Of a stretch of DNA of 64,000 bases, positions 19,792 to 31,100 are shown one piece after another. Numbering within the stretch: position 1 is the stretch's first letter; every line of letters starts with the position of its first letter. The notes under the pieces were generated by a model. It did no database searches, was not told the origin of the DNA, and saw only the letters and a program-made list of their open reading frames with translations. Source of the stretch: Sphaerolaimus hirsutus (taxonomy: Eukaryota; Nematoda; Chromadorea; Monhysterida; Sphaerolaimidae); assembly GCA_964036195.1 (NCBI GenBank), contig OZ038452.1, forward strand, positions 9,666,704 to 9,730,703. The letters run 5' to 3'. Made by a program: the position numbers and the translations under genes.

Positions 19792-19962
19792 GCATGGCGG
19801 TGGCTGCGGCCCAAACTGTACAGCTAATAGGGGCGCCAGAGTGCGACACTGCGCTCGCCCATGTCGCCGTGTACTTGGCGCGTGCTCCAAAGTCAGTTGA
19901 AGCGTACAAAGCACTTTCTGCGGCCAGAGCAGCCATTCGGGAACACAAGGGACCCCTGACAA
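19792..19962 (+). CDS. WRNIP1: WRNIP1 exon D
   Basis: A strong acceptor CCCCCTCAG ends at 19791 and the donor GTGTGT begins at 19963. The exon reads MAVAAAQTVQLIGAPECD, then VYLARAPKSVEAYKALS, then HKGPLT. Phase 1 at both ends joins correctly to exons C and E. Confidence 0.88.
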
Positions 19963-20134
19963 GTGTGTGGATGACTTCATGTTGATGCCTGGTTTTGCGT
20001 CGCCTTCGAGCATTTTCGTGTGCCGTGCGAAGCTACTGTTTGTTATTTTTTTAAGAATGTGATGTGTGTTATCACTCTTAGCGCGGGCATCACTCTCGCG
20101 CCATATGGAGAGAGCTCTGTCAATGAAAAATATC

Positions 20135-21075
20135 TAACGATGGCAAACCCCCCAGAAAAAAGTATTTAAATTTTAAAGTGTTTTTTCTGAAATGAATTTT
20201 CGAATTTTTCTTCAAAATAATTTTCGAATTTCGAATTTAATTTTCCAATTTTCGAATCTTTTTGGGTAATTTTCGAATATTGAATTTGAACCTTTAAATG
20301 CTGTATTTGGATAGTTTTAAGTTTTGGATCACCTTTTACCTTATTTTAACTGTAATTTACCTTAGTTTAGCGAAATTTAGCACAGTCTGCCATTTGCCAG
20401 AGCATTTTTCATGACTTTGGTAAAAATTTTCACAAAACAGTATGAAACACTGTACAACTGTTCAGTGTTTCATACTGTTTTGTCAAAACAGTTTACCAAA
20501 ATAGTTGACATGTCATAATGGTAAACTAGTGGGTGGGGCCCGTAGTTATGTAAAAAGTGCCAAAAGCGCCATGGCGCTTTTCTGACCCCTAGTGCCAGAG
20601 CAAAATGACGCCAAGCGCCAGAAGCGCCATGGCGCTTTTTGCTTTGGCGCTAGCACCAGGCCCCAGCGCCATGGCGCTTTTACATCACTGGGCAGGGGTT
20701 CAATAGTTAAATAGTCACGGTAGTAGAGCATCGTACGTGCAATAGATCCGGTTGCTTGGTGCATTCCGAAATGGATGTGTCTTTGTCCACCACAAATGCC
20801 ATTTCAACGTTTTTGACGTTTTTTCCATTACTTCACGCTTATTCAGATACACTAAAAATCAATTGCGGATTGATTTATAACCTTTAACTTAAGAACACGT
20901 TTTGTGGCCTTGAATTCCCTGAAAAATTCAAAAATTATTTTCGAATTTTCGAATTTATGAATTTTCGAATTTTTTTTGGGAAAAAATCGATTTTTGAGTG
21001 TTTTTTTCAGGGGTGAAATAAAAATTCGAAAATTATGAAAAAATCGAATTTTCGAATTTTTTTTTGCCATCGTTA
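20135..21075. mobile_element. hAT-type element in WRNIP1 intron, TIR TAACGATGGCAAA, TSD AAAATATC
   Basis: Inverted ends TAACGATGGCAAA and TTTGCCATCGTTA. AAAATATC is duplicated exactly at 20127-20134 and 21076-21083. The subterminal sequence is dominated by TTCGAATTTTCGAA units. A GCGCC-rich insertion lies at about 20551-20695. Confidence 0.9.
20551..20695. repeat. GCGCCATGGCGC-rich palindromic element, nested
   Basis: It starts TAGTTATGTAAAAA and ends TTTTACATCACTG, with several AAGCGCCATGGCGCTTTT palindromes between. It is a relative of the TAGTGATGGAAAA family at 42328, 44700 and 54658. No clean target duplication was seen. Confidence 0.6.
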
Positions 21076-21366
21076 AAAATATCACAAAAACTAATATCCC
21101 ATAGTATTAGTTATTGTAATGTCCCTATAGGGCCCTAAGATATTGCCTTCATTTTGCTGAAGAATTGGCCCAAAAATTCATTTGTTGGAAAGAAAAATAT
21201 TTATATAATCTTCATCTTCATTTAATATGGCACTTCACTTGGCACATCGCAGCTGCAAGAGTCGCCAGACTTCAATATCGTGAACCAACTGAAATTGCGC
21301 TGGCGACTCAAGTTTTTAACCCTCAAATTGACCCCCCCCCCAACAACACCCCTTTCGTGTCCGCAG

Positions 21367-21533
21367 GCGTGCCGTTGCATCTGCGCAACCCGACCACCAA
21401 GCTGATGCGGTCGCTCGGCTTCGGCCAGGGCTACAAGTACAACCCCGACTTCGATGAGCCCGTCGACCAGTCGTACATGCCCGACGGACTGCAGCATTTG
21501 AACTTTTTTGAACAGAGGTACTCGACTAAGTAG
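21367..21533 (+). CDS. WRNIP1: WRNIP1 last exon E with stop codon
   Basis: The acceptor GTGTCCGCAG precedes 21367. The exon reads [17 protein letters not shown], then [14 protein letters not shown], then YMPDGL and [10 protein letters not shown], ending at TAG 21531-21533. It matches the C terminus of WRNIP1 proteins in length and order. GC-rich codon choice differs from the surrounding DNA. Confidence 0.9.
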
Positions 21534-21932
21534 ATTGATTGAGTGAGCGCGGTTTGTTTTTCTGCTTGAATGGATTTCCGCTGCCGTTAGTGGTTTTGAA
21601 CAGGTGGCTTTTTCTATTTGAAACGTTGCCTATTGCATTAGTTCGGTTTCTCGATTTCTTTCTGCTTTATTTTCGTTTTTCGATCTTTTCATTTCTCACG
21701 CCCTGCTATGTTTTTGTTGAAGTATACTCGGCGGACCGCAAGATGTGCGCCCAGAATTACTTATGTCTTATTCGATAATGCGCGAGCAGGATACTTATGT
21801 ACGCACTTCCACAAACAAAATTTTTGAGGAAGAAAAATGCGGAATGTTTTTCCTGAATTGTTTTTTTCTTTTTTTGGAAATTTTTCTATTTTGTTTACGA
21901 TGACGTCATGACGGAGTATTTTCTTCAGAAAA
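21534..21932. other. WRNIP1 3' flank, no further gene seen
   Basis: T-rich sequence with no recognised coding motif. No AATAAA close to the stop was noted; the 3' end of the transcript is undefined. Confidence 0.35.
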
Positions 21933-22208
21933 ATGCATAGCATGCGGTCCGTGGAGTATATAGATAAATATGTTAAAATACCAGAAAAGTGGCATGTGGT
22001 ATTAAAAATGATAAGTGACCAGTCAGGTAAAATAGCAAGTAAATTTAGAATGGAAATACTCGCACATTTAAATTTTTTTTATCCCGATTTTATTGGTTCA
22101 GTTTATAAACCCATAGGTGTCGATCGTCAGGTAATAATTTACATTGAAGATACAGCGATGATAACGAAAGCTGATGAAGAGGTAGAAATTTATCATGAAA
22201 AAACGTAA
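21933..22208 (+). CDS. Unrecognised AT-rich 91-codon frame
   Basis: ATG to TAA, 91 codons (ATG at 21939 gives 89). The composition (Ile, Lys, Glu, Asp-rich, A-ending codons) resembles the genes of the Polinton-like element rather than the GC-rich WRNIP1 exons nearby. It reads like a folded protein (KIPEKWHVVLKMISDQSGK, then VDRQVIIYIEDTAM). I do not recognise it. It may be a fragment of a virus-like element or an exon. Confidence 0.35.
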   Translation: MHSMRSVEYIDKYVKIPEKWHVVLKMISDQSGKIASKFRMEILAHLNFFYPDFIGSVYKPIGVDRQVIIYIEDTAMITKADEEVEIYHEKT

Positions 22209-22408
22209 ACATAAATACCTACTTACTACCATAGAATAATAGGCGAAAATGTATTTACAAAGTCTGTCTTTTACTAATTTCTAATGGGACACAACGCAGA
22301 GCGATGCTTAAGTGTAAAAATATGGCATCGCGCCTTTTAACCAGAATATGTGGACTGAGAAAGAGGGTTAAGTAGCTTTACTTGTCACAAACCGTTTTTC
22401 TTGCCACT

Positions 22409-22781
22409 TACCGTATTTCCTCTAAATACCCCCAGGGAGTTTATTTTTTCATTGTGGAAATTTTGAGAGGGGGGTTATTATTTCGCCAGAAATTTTTTGG
22501 ACTACCGGTACTAATTCGTCGTTGTTAACGTACGCTGAGGTAGAAAAATGCAACGATAACTGACAGTTATAAACGTCTGTAGACTTATATAAGTATGTAG
22601 ATGGTACAAACCCTGTTCCTGTTACAAACGTACCTAAATTGTTAAAACGTGTGTTCTGTATTACGCAGAACAAACTGCGTCTATATTCTCTTTACGCTCA
22701 ATTTGGGGGGGGGGTATTTCGAGGGGGGTTAGAAGTTAATAGTGGTCATTTTGAGAGGAGGTATTTCGAGGAAATACGGTA
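22409..22781. mobile_element. TA-flanked foldback element (CCGTATTTCC family)
   Basis: TA and CCGTATTTCCTCTAAATACC on the left, the complement and TA on the right. The middle (22530-22700) is a diverged copy of the 13760-13975 segment. Confidence 0.75.
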
Positions 22782-22857
22782 TGTTTCAAATACCGAGTAT
22801 TGAAAACAACTAAAACTTATTCGTGTGAATTGATAGGGATGAAGTAGAATACCACGG

Positions 22858-23244
22858 TACCGTAAATGCTCTGTTAAGGCGACTGTCGCTTTATTGTTTT
22901 CAGCACATTTTTGGGAGTCGCATTATTGGAGGGTTCGCGTTATTGGAGGGGGTCGCATTGTATTTTTCAACAACTCAACAATTCAACTGTTCATGTAACT
23001 CTTGTAACTCTAACTGCCCGCCGACCCTTGCGAACTGCCCGCCAGCTCTTGTGAATTGCCCGCTGGCTCTGGCGAACTGGCCGACACTTTGTTCTGAAGA
23101 TTGCGAAATCATTTTCTTATGCCCGTTTTTTGTTTTTTATTTTTCTTTGGGGGTCGCATTATACTTAACAACGTGCCCAAGGGGTCGCGCTGTTGGAGGG
23201 GACGTTTTATTGGAGGGGGTCGTACAAATAGAGCATTTACGGTA
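22858..23244. mobile_element. TA-flanked foldback element, CCGTAAATGCTCT variant
   Basis: TA plus CCGTAAATGCTCT at the left and AGAGCATTTACGG plus TA at the right. It contains repeats of GGGTCGCATTATTGGAGG type and of CTTGTGAACTGCCCGC type. Confidence 0.7.
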
Positions 23245-23635
23245 TTTGCATTTTCTAGTTGCGACGATTCACGATTTGGACCGTGTTTGAGGTAAGGTAA
23301 ATATGAGCTCGGCTTACAACAGCCACCTAATGGGCCCACACACGCTAGTTGACATCGCAAATTTGTGTCAACTCAATGTCAACTAAATAACACAAAAATA
23401 AGTTTAAAAGCAGCACACTTAACAGAATCAATGAAAATTAAGTGTCATTATGTAATATTTACTATGCTCTATCAGATAGGAAAGTTGAAATCACATAATT
23501 CACAAAAAAAATAGTTGTTACGAGGTCAGTTGACATCAAGCGTGTGTGGCGCCAAAGCGGGGATTACAGCCAGACGGAAAATTCTAATTTTATTTTAATT
23601 CGGAAGTAATTTTCCGTTAAACATTTTCCGTTTCT
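23245..23635. other. Stretch without recognisable gene or element
   Basis: Low-complexity-free, AT-rich sequence between the foldback and the outer inverted-repeat element. No coding signal was found. Confidence 0.35.
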
Positions 23636-23782
23636 ACAGGGGTGGGCATTTTCAGCTACCGCTGGAAAAACGCGATAGCTTGAGCTACAGTTGAGCTATC
23701 ACAATGAAATTTGAACGCAATAGAGTAGACTCCATAGGATTACAGGTATTTATCCCCCCATGGACATCTTCCCCCGGGGGAT

Positions 23783-23787
23783 GATAT
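23783..23787. repeat. BEL target-site duplication, left copy (GATAT)
   Basis: GATAT directly precedes the 5' LTR and recurs at 36037-36041 directly after the 3' LTR. Five bases is the usual BEL/Pao duplication length. Confidence 0.9.
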
Positions 23788-24885
23788 TGTGTAACATTAT
23801 CGTAAAATGTAAAATCTTTAATATTTAAGTTGACGTTCTTATGTTAGCTTTTATATTTAATTAATTCAATTTATTACAATTCCATTTTTATTCACATTCC
23901 ATTTCTTAACATCTTCACATTCGTCATTTAATATCTCAAGCACGTTGTTTACAACGTGCGCTTCACATCGCTCACATATTTAGATCTTAGTCATTGCTCA
24001 CATTCCGCCACATTTCCTTGACAAGCAGCACGCATATACGCCGTCATGTTTATGTTAAGCGGCGGACCCACCCCGAGTGGGGGGCCGGGCCCGCGCGCCA
24101 TTTCAAATGCTGTCTGGCTTGGCTCACATTTTCACTATCTTGTCAGTTTAGCTCGCTTTTCATCGGAGAAGCGAGCGGGCAAGAATTGAACTTTCACAAT
24201 TGGAAATGTTGGGTAAAAATCGGAGATTAGAGCCGACCGATTGGCGCCAAGTCAATCGTCATCGGTCTGGCCCTTAAAAGCCGATTTCACAGCTAAAATC
24301 GGCAGTGTTTGCAACCTCGTCAACTTCACACGAATCTCTTCCTAGGATCTAAATAAGCGCCGTAGTCACTTTATTAAGTCACTTGTTTTTGGTGCTAAGT
24401 TTAACACTTGGTGCTTTAAGTCACCTCAGTGCTTTATTTCACACCTGCGCTGTTTGAGGTGCTTTATTCACAACCGCGCCACTTAATTGTCGCCTTTTGT
24501 CGTAATTAAGTGCCTTCTTTAAATTGCCTTATTTCTCCGGTAATTAGAGCTTCTTTTACGTTTTAATTAAGTAATTAATATAGTTGTAAATTAATTCCTT
24601 TGTTTACGTATATTTTTATATATATTTTATTTACACTTATTTCTTTGTATTTAATTGTCTAAATAAAAACGTTCGTCAAAACCTTTGGTAAACAATCTAA
24701 ATTTGCTTCACACTAACTCACGTCAATTCACGTCAACTCAACTAATCACATTTGATAAAATAACGGAACGTCAACTAGAGACGACGCTTCACGTCAACTT
24801 TCATACGTTCACATTTGTCCTCTTCCTCGGTTAGGAATAGGAGCTGGTTCACAAGTCATTTCGACAAGTTCCGTATTATTTTACA
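23788..24885 (+). repeat. BEL/Pao 5' LTR (1098 bp)
   Basis: It starts TGTGTAACATT and ends TATTATTTTACA (TG...CA). It matches 34939-36036 over the same 1098-base length, with about ten substitutions seen by eye. It contains a hairpin GCACGTTGTTTACAACGTGC near 23941 and AAATAAAAACG near 24660, a possible polyadenylation signal. TCACA pentamers are dense. Confidence 0.95.
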
Positions 24886-24902
24886 TGGCGCAGCGAGCAG
24901 GG
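24886..24902 (+). other. Probable primer-binding site
   Basis: TGGCGCAGCGAGCAGGG abuts the 5' LTR. TGGCGC-type starts are usual for tRNA primer-binding sites of BEL elements. The tRNA cannot be named without a search. Confidence 0.6.
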
Positions 24903-25162
24903 TGACTAATTAAACTAATTGGTCACTCTAATTAAGTCGTCTCGCGCGAAATTTCATTGGAAATTGTTTTTCACAGCCTGAGTCACAAGCACGAGGTTAC
25001 GGTAATACGGTTTTGGACGCAAAATCGTTAGTAGCGCGTGCATATTTACTTACGATTTTACAAGTACAAGTCACAAGAAACAAAATATTTATATTATTAT
25101 TTTATTTCGTTCACAGCTAGCTACCACTTTGCTAATAAGCAATCAATCAATCGAGATTTGCT

Positions 25163-28100
25163 ATGGAAGAACGCTTACGCACTCAGCGAGGCGCCCAAGC
25201 CGCCGCAGCTATGCCTGTGAGCAACGTAGATGAGTCCGACACAACTCATCCGTTGACTCAACATAGCCGGGCGTTGACCGGAGTGCACAACGGAGTGCTA
25301 CGTTTCACATCCAAACTGATTCCTAAAATCGTCAAGGACGAGTCACAACCCGCTGCCGTGAACTTGCGAGCGGCGGAGGAAGTATTAGAATTAACTCAAG
25401 CCTACGGCTACCAAGCTGAGCTGAAACGCTCGGACCTGTCTCAGGCTATGGACAAATTCACATCTATTGTCCAAGATCACATCACAAGCCTGGACAGAGA
25501 TCAAGATGGAGTGGCCGAAGAAATAAAGAGCGCCAACGCGAAATTAGAGCGCGCGCTCTACTCGGGCTTGAACAACGTGATGATGCTCATGGATGAGCTG
25601 GAATCGAGGATGGCGACCGCCCAAGCGCAAATCAAATCCGCGGAAAGGTTGATACTTTCCTTGAAAGGTCAGTCAAATGTTGATTTAACTACTCAACCCC
25701 CTTCACAACCCCCTTACAACAATGTCAATATGGGAAGTAGTTCTCAACCTTCACAACCAGAAACTTTGTTAAAGTTACCTAAAATCGAGCTTGCTAAATA
25801 TAACGGTGATCCGTTAGAATGGGCAGCTTGGTGGGAGATTTTTCGAGCTCAAATTCACGACCGAGCTAATTTGTCAAACGGTATGAAATATACATACCTC
25901 AAGCTCAGCCTTATCGGTCCAGCAGCGGAACTGCTGGCCGGATTAAAAGGTGATGGTCGAGATTACAACACAGCGGTCACCATGTTAAAATCAAACTTTG
26001 GTGAAACGCATCGGGTACAAGCCGCCCTTTGGGATAAATTGTATTCACTTGAAAAACCTTCATCAAGAGGAGACTCCCTCACAAATTTCACACGAACCCT
26101 TTTGTCAACTCTCAATCAACTTAAAGAAAGGGGTGAAAGTGTCAATTCTGGTGCAGTGTTAAGAATAATTCGTGGTTATCTTCCCGATAATATTGTTCTT
26201 GCCGTCACAGAAGAACACCGGAATTCGATGCGCACTGCTGCAACTGACAACACAGAACTCACAGTCGTCAGGTTTGTTGATGCATTAACTACCATTGCTC
26301 GTGCTCGGTTAGATGCGATGAAAACTGAACAACAAAGTTCACAATCTTCAAATGTTGTTCAGAAATCACAAAATTCATCGTTGAAAAAGCCACAAAATGG
26401 AGGTGGTTGGCAACAGCAAAAGAAAAAAGGAAATAAATCACAAAATACCTTTTCAAAACAAAAACCTATTCACAATACGGTTGCTTTTGCTGGTACCAAT
26501 GCTAATGTTGGTAAGCAACAAGGAAAAAATAAAAATTCCACTCAACCTCCCAGAACTCCCGCGATCGGAGCGATTAGTCAAAAGCAGTCCTCACAACCTG
26601 CTGCTGACTATCGCAAGCCGAGATTCGAGTGCTTGTTCTGTGGCATCAAAGAGCACTACACAACCGACTGCCCTCAATACATCACACCGAGAGAGCGCAC
26701 TGAACGGTTGCAAGCTTTGGGCGATGTGTGCACGCGCTGCACACGCAGAGGCCATCAAGCGGCACAATGCACTCAACGATTGAGTTGCTACTATTGTCGC
26801 CAGATTGGTCAGCATCACGGGGCGTTCTGTCCTACCAGACAGGCACCCGCCAGGCGTCAGGTAAACAATTCACAAAATAAAGCCTTTGTCAAAGCAACGA
26901 GCGCTAATTTTGTCAACGCTCAGGTAATCACAACGGGCGCGGCTTCGTCACATGCACCGCCATCGTATCCGCCTTCACACACAGAACCGATGAGTGTGTG
27001 TGTCATCCCCCCGGACGAGAACGATTTCCGGTGGAGACAGCATACGCTGTATCAACTGGATATGGACGGCCCGCTGGACATGGGCGAATGGCCGAGGCCC
27101 GCGAACGAGCTCCAGGCTAGAGCCCAAGAGGAAGCCCGCAAGTATCACAGCGAAAATGAGCTGTGGACGACGCTCCGTGCCAGCCTCATCAAGGACGGCA
27201 TGGACATGGAGACCGTCGAAGCCAAAATCCGCGGCTTCCAGCAGAAACGGTACGAGATGTACCCGCACCTCAACCCGAACCAAATGTCATCGTCGGTGCC
27301 ACTTCAACCCAGTCACAGGCCCACGGTGGAAGTGCTGAGCGCACAAGCGGGTTACGGTAACCCCAACACCGCTACCAGGCAGCAGGCCGAACAAGAATGT
27401 GAGTTCGATTTTGCACCTATTGTTCGTTTGCAAGTGGCCCAGGCTTCATTAATTAATAAAGACGCTGAATTAAATCGAGTCACAGACCCTTTGTTAATAT
27501 TCTTTGACACTGGATGCGAATATTCATACATTAAAGCATCCGTGGCAAATGAGTATAACTTTGAAAACAAAGGAGATGTTGTTCTTCAAATGAACGTGTT
27601 TGCGACAAAAACGCCTGTCACAGTCAATACGTTTTTGGTCGAGGCTGTCATGCCTATTTACAAACACGTCGACAATAAGGGCAATATGTTACAAATTCCG
27701 CTCACTTTACGTGCAGTGGATAATTTGGCAACATATGCATGCCCACCTCCTTTGTCACAAGATGACAAAACAGTCATTTATATTGTGTACGGTGAACACG
27801 CACAAGAACAATTCGCGGAACCGCTTGAATTGACCGAAATGACTGATGAGTTTTGTCACAAACTATGTCAACCAGATGTAGTCATTGGTCAAGACTATTA
27901 TTGGAAGTTTGACATTCGACCAACAGAAATCGAACTCCCATCTGGATTGATCATAGTCGAATCAATACTTGGATTGATGCTTGGCGGAAATGCGTCATCA
28001 CAGTCATTTGTCACAACACCCGACATTTCACCACATCAATTCATGGTTTCATGTAGTTCACATGCTTCATCAGCTGTTGCTGTTGGCCAAGAGACATTAT

Positions 28101-31100
28101 TTCAATTTCACAGTCTCGAGTCAATAGGTATCACAGATGATCCATTATCACATGATGATGACATAGCTGAACAGCTAATTCTGGAATCAATTACTCTCGA
28201 TCCAGAAACTGGTCGCTATAGCGTGGATTGGCCATTCAAATCAACCATTCAAGAATTGCCAACCAACAATGCAGAAGCATTTCGTCGCTTTCTGTCACTG
28301 TTGAAACGGTTTCGAAAAGATCCCGATTTATTCGCCACATACGCGAAAGTCATCTCAGATCAACTTCACAAGGGTGTCATAGAACCCGTTTATGGTTCAC
28401 AAGACGGTTTGCAAGAACACATCTTACCTCACCAACCTGTCATCACACCTGGCAGATCGACAACATGTCGAATAGTGTACGATGGTTCTGCCGGCAAGCC
28501 AAGTCTCAACAATTGCTTATTTCGAGGCCCAGTTCTCACACCACTGGCGCTCGGATTAATGCTTCGCTTCAGAGCCGGAAAAGTGGTGTTATTAGCAGAT
28601 ATTGAGAAAGCATTTTTACAAATTGCTCTTCACCCAAAATCACGCGCTTTCACAAAATTTTACTGGCTGCGTGATGACACTATTCCATCTCATGAAGACA
28701 ATATTCAAATGATGCAATTCACAAGGGTGCTGTTTGGTCTCACATGCAGTCCTTCCATTTTGTCAACTGTTATCAAATATCACCTAGAAGCGGAATTAGC
28801 TCACATGCATCCCGCTGAGACCCATGAACAATTGAAACTGGAGCTGTTGCTCAACAGCATTTACGTTGATAATTTAGTTATCAGCGTAGATGATGACAAA
28901 TATGCAATACAGCTCTATCGTTTAATTAAAGCTGTGTTTGCCAGAGCAAATTTCAACATGCGCGAATGGATGACAAATTCGCCTATGGTTTCGGAGAAAA
29001 TCAAACCTGATGACCTCAACCCGAAAAAGTCACAATATATCAAAGTAATGGGTCTCGTTTACGATCACATTGAAGACACCATTGCGGTGCCAGCTCCTAA
29101 AAAGGATTTCACGCTCATTGTCACAGCCACACGCCGCAATTTGAACAAATTGCTGGCTTCAACATACGATCCCATTGGCATCACAGCACCCGCGTTATTT
29201 CGGTTGAAATTTCGCGTGTCACAAATAATTCAAAGGTGCAATATCACAACCTGGGATGAACTCATCGAAGACCCAGAGGCGGATGACTTACTGGACGATT
29301 TAAAACGACATCTCTCGTCCATAAGTCAAATCAAATTCCCGCGCTCATTTCATTCTTTTGGCATCGATGTCAAAGCCGAAACACGGCCATTAGAATTACA
29401 TGTGTTTTGTGATGCCTCAAAAGATGGATACGCCGTTTGCACTTATTTGCGTCAAAAAGCGATTTCACCTGACGAATATGGCTATGAAGATGACCGATAT
29501 TTTAGTGGTTTTCTCACAGCTCGCACAAAACTAGCCCCACTTCCGTCAAAACAAGGTCAACCCCTCACAATCACACGCTTGGAATTGCTAGGTGTCACAA
29601 TTGGCGCACAGCTCATCGATTATTTACATCATGAACTCGCTGAGCTGGGTGGATGGAAAATTCACAGTAATTTCCTCTGGACCGATAGTACAGTTGTCAT
29701 CGGCTGGCTATATACTGCAAAGCCGCTGGCTACTTTTGTCAACAATCGGGTCACCAAAATCCATTCACTAATGTCAAAACATTGCATTCAAATTTGCAAG
29801 GTTGCTACAAAAGACAATCCAGCTGACATTGCGTCACGGGGATGTACTTTTGATCAACTAATGATCGAAACAATGTGGTTTACCGGACCCACATTTTTCG
29901 CTGAACCCCTCACATCAACCATGCTTGACATTTCGCAATATCAAGCGCAACCTGTCACCGAAGAGCTTGCGAAAGGCGACACTCACATCAGTCGACCTTT
30001 ATATGCTGGAGCAGTAACTTCACAGCCTGATTCACAACCAGCTAATGCTCTTGCACAGCAAGTACCTGTCAATTTGGACCCCAATTTGTCACAAAATGTC
30101 ACTCCTCAAAATCCGTTTGTCGAAAGTCGACAACGTCACATCCCTTCAAATCCATTCGAAATCGACATTCGACGATTTTCAACACTGTCAAAATTGTTGC
30201 GCACTGTCGTATATCTACTTCGTGTCAAAACATATTGGCTAAATCGCTCCATGCATAAAGCTGCAAAGCGTGAAAGCGAATATTTATCAAAACCTATCAC
30301 ACAAGCTGATTTAAACGAAGCATTTAGACATGTACTGCACATTTCACAAGCAGAGGAATGTGCCAGTTGCATTTCACAAGCGCAACTTGGCAAACACCAC
30401 ATGCTCAAATGGGACGCGTGGAATAATTTATTATATTGTGTCACGCGTGTGTCTCACAAAGAACACCGAAACCCTTCGTTGTTTTACTACCTGCCAAAGA
30501 CCGGGTGGTTAACAACGCTAGTAGTTACTCATTTTCATGAGCTTGCGGGTCACAGTGGCATGCTTCACACTTTAGCAGATTTACGCAAACACTGCTGGTT
30601 GTCAAGCGCCAAGCAAGTAGTTGCAAAAATTCTGCAAAAATGTGTCACCTGCCGCAAAGCGGAAGGAGGTCCATTCACATTACCTGATTTTCACACACTA
30701 CCTGTCACTCGAACTCAATCACAAATCAAACCATTTCAACATATTGGTATTGATTATATGGGACCGTTAATTTATTCACAAAACGGTACCCGTCACAGTC
30801 AACACATTTTGTTGCTAACATGCTTCAGCACACGCGCCATTCATTTAGAGTCAACTAATAGTGTCTCAACAGCTGACACAATTATGGCTTTAAATCGTTT
30901 TATTTCGCGACGTGGCATGCCGGACACAATTTGGTCCGACAATGCCCCCGCGTTTAAAAACTGTGTCAAATTGCTGCCGGACGTGAAATGGCATTTTATC
31001 ACAGCCAACAGTCCTTGGCAAGGCGGCGTGTACGAATGCATGGTAGGATTAGTCAAACGCTTGCTCAAAAAAGCATGCGGACGACGTTGTCTCACATGGC

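Larger units (their letters stand above)
15504..21533 (+). pseudogene. WRNIP1: WRNIP1-like AAA+ ATPase gene, 3' exons, two exons split by MITEs
   Basis: The exons encode the C-terminal half of a WRNIP1/MgsA/RarA-family protein, which in other animals acts at stalled replication forks with PCNA and RFC-like partners. The visible order is LSDGDARRALNALQ (end of the AAA+ lid), LLYDRTGD, ISALHKSIRGSDDNAALYWL, a segment with [15 protein letters not shown] and [12 protein letters not shown], then PECD...YLARAPKS, and finally VPLHLRN..KLM..GYKYNP..DQ.YMP. Phases agree across the junctions I could check. The AAA+ N-terminal exons were not found in the window. Two coding exons are interrupted by transposons with target duplications, and one acceptor lacks AG. 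This copy therefore looks recently inactivated, or is a disrupted allele, although its codons are otherwise well preserved. GC-rich exons contrast with AT-rich introns. Confidence 0.85.
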
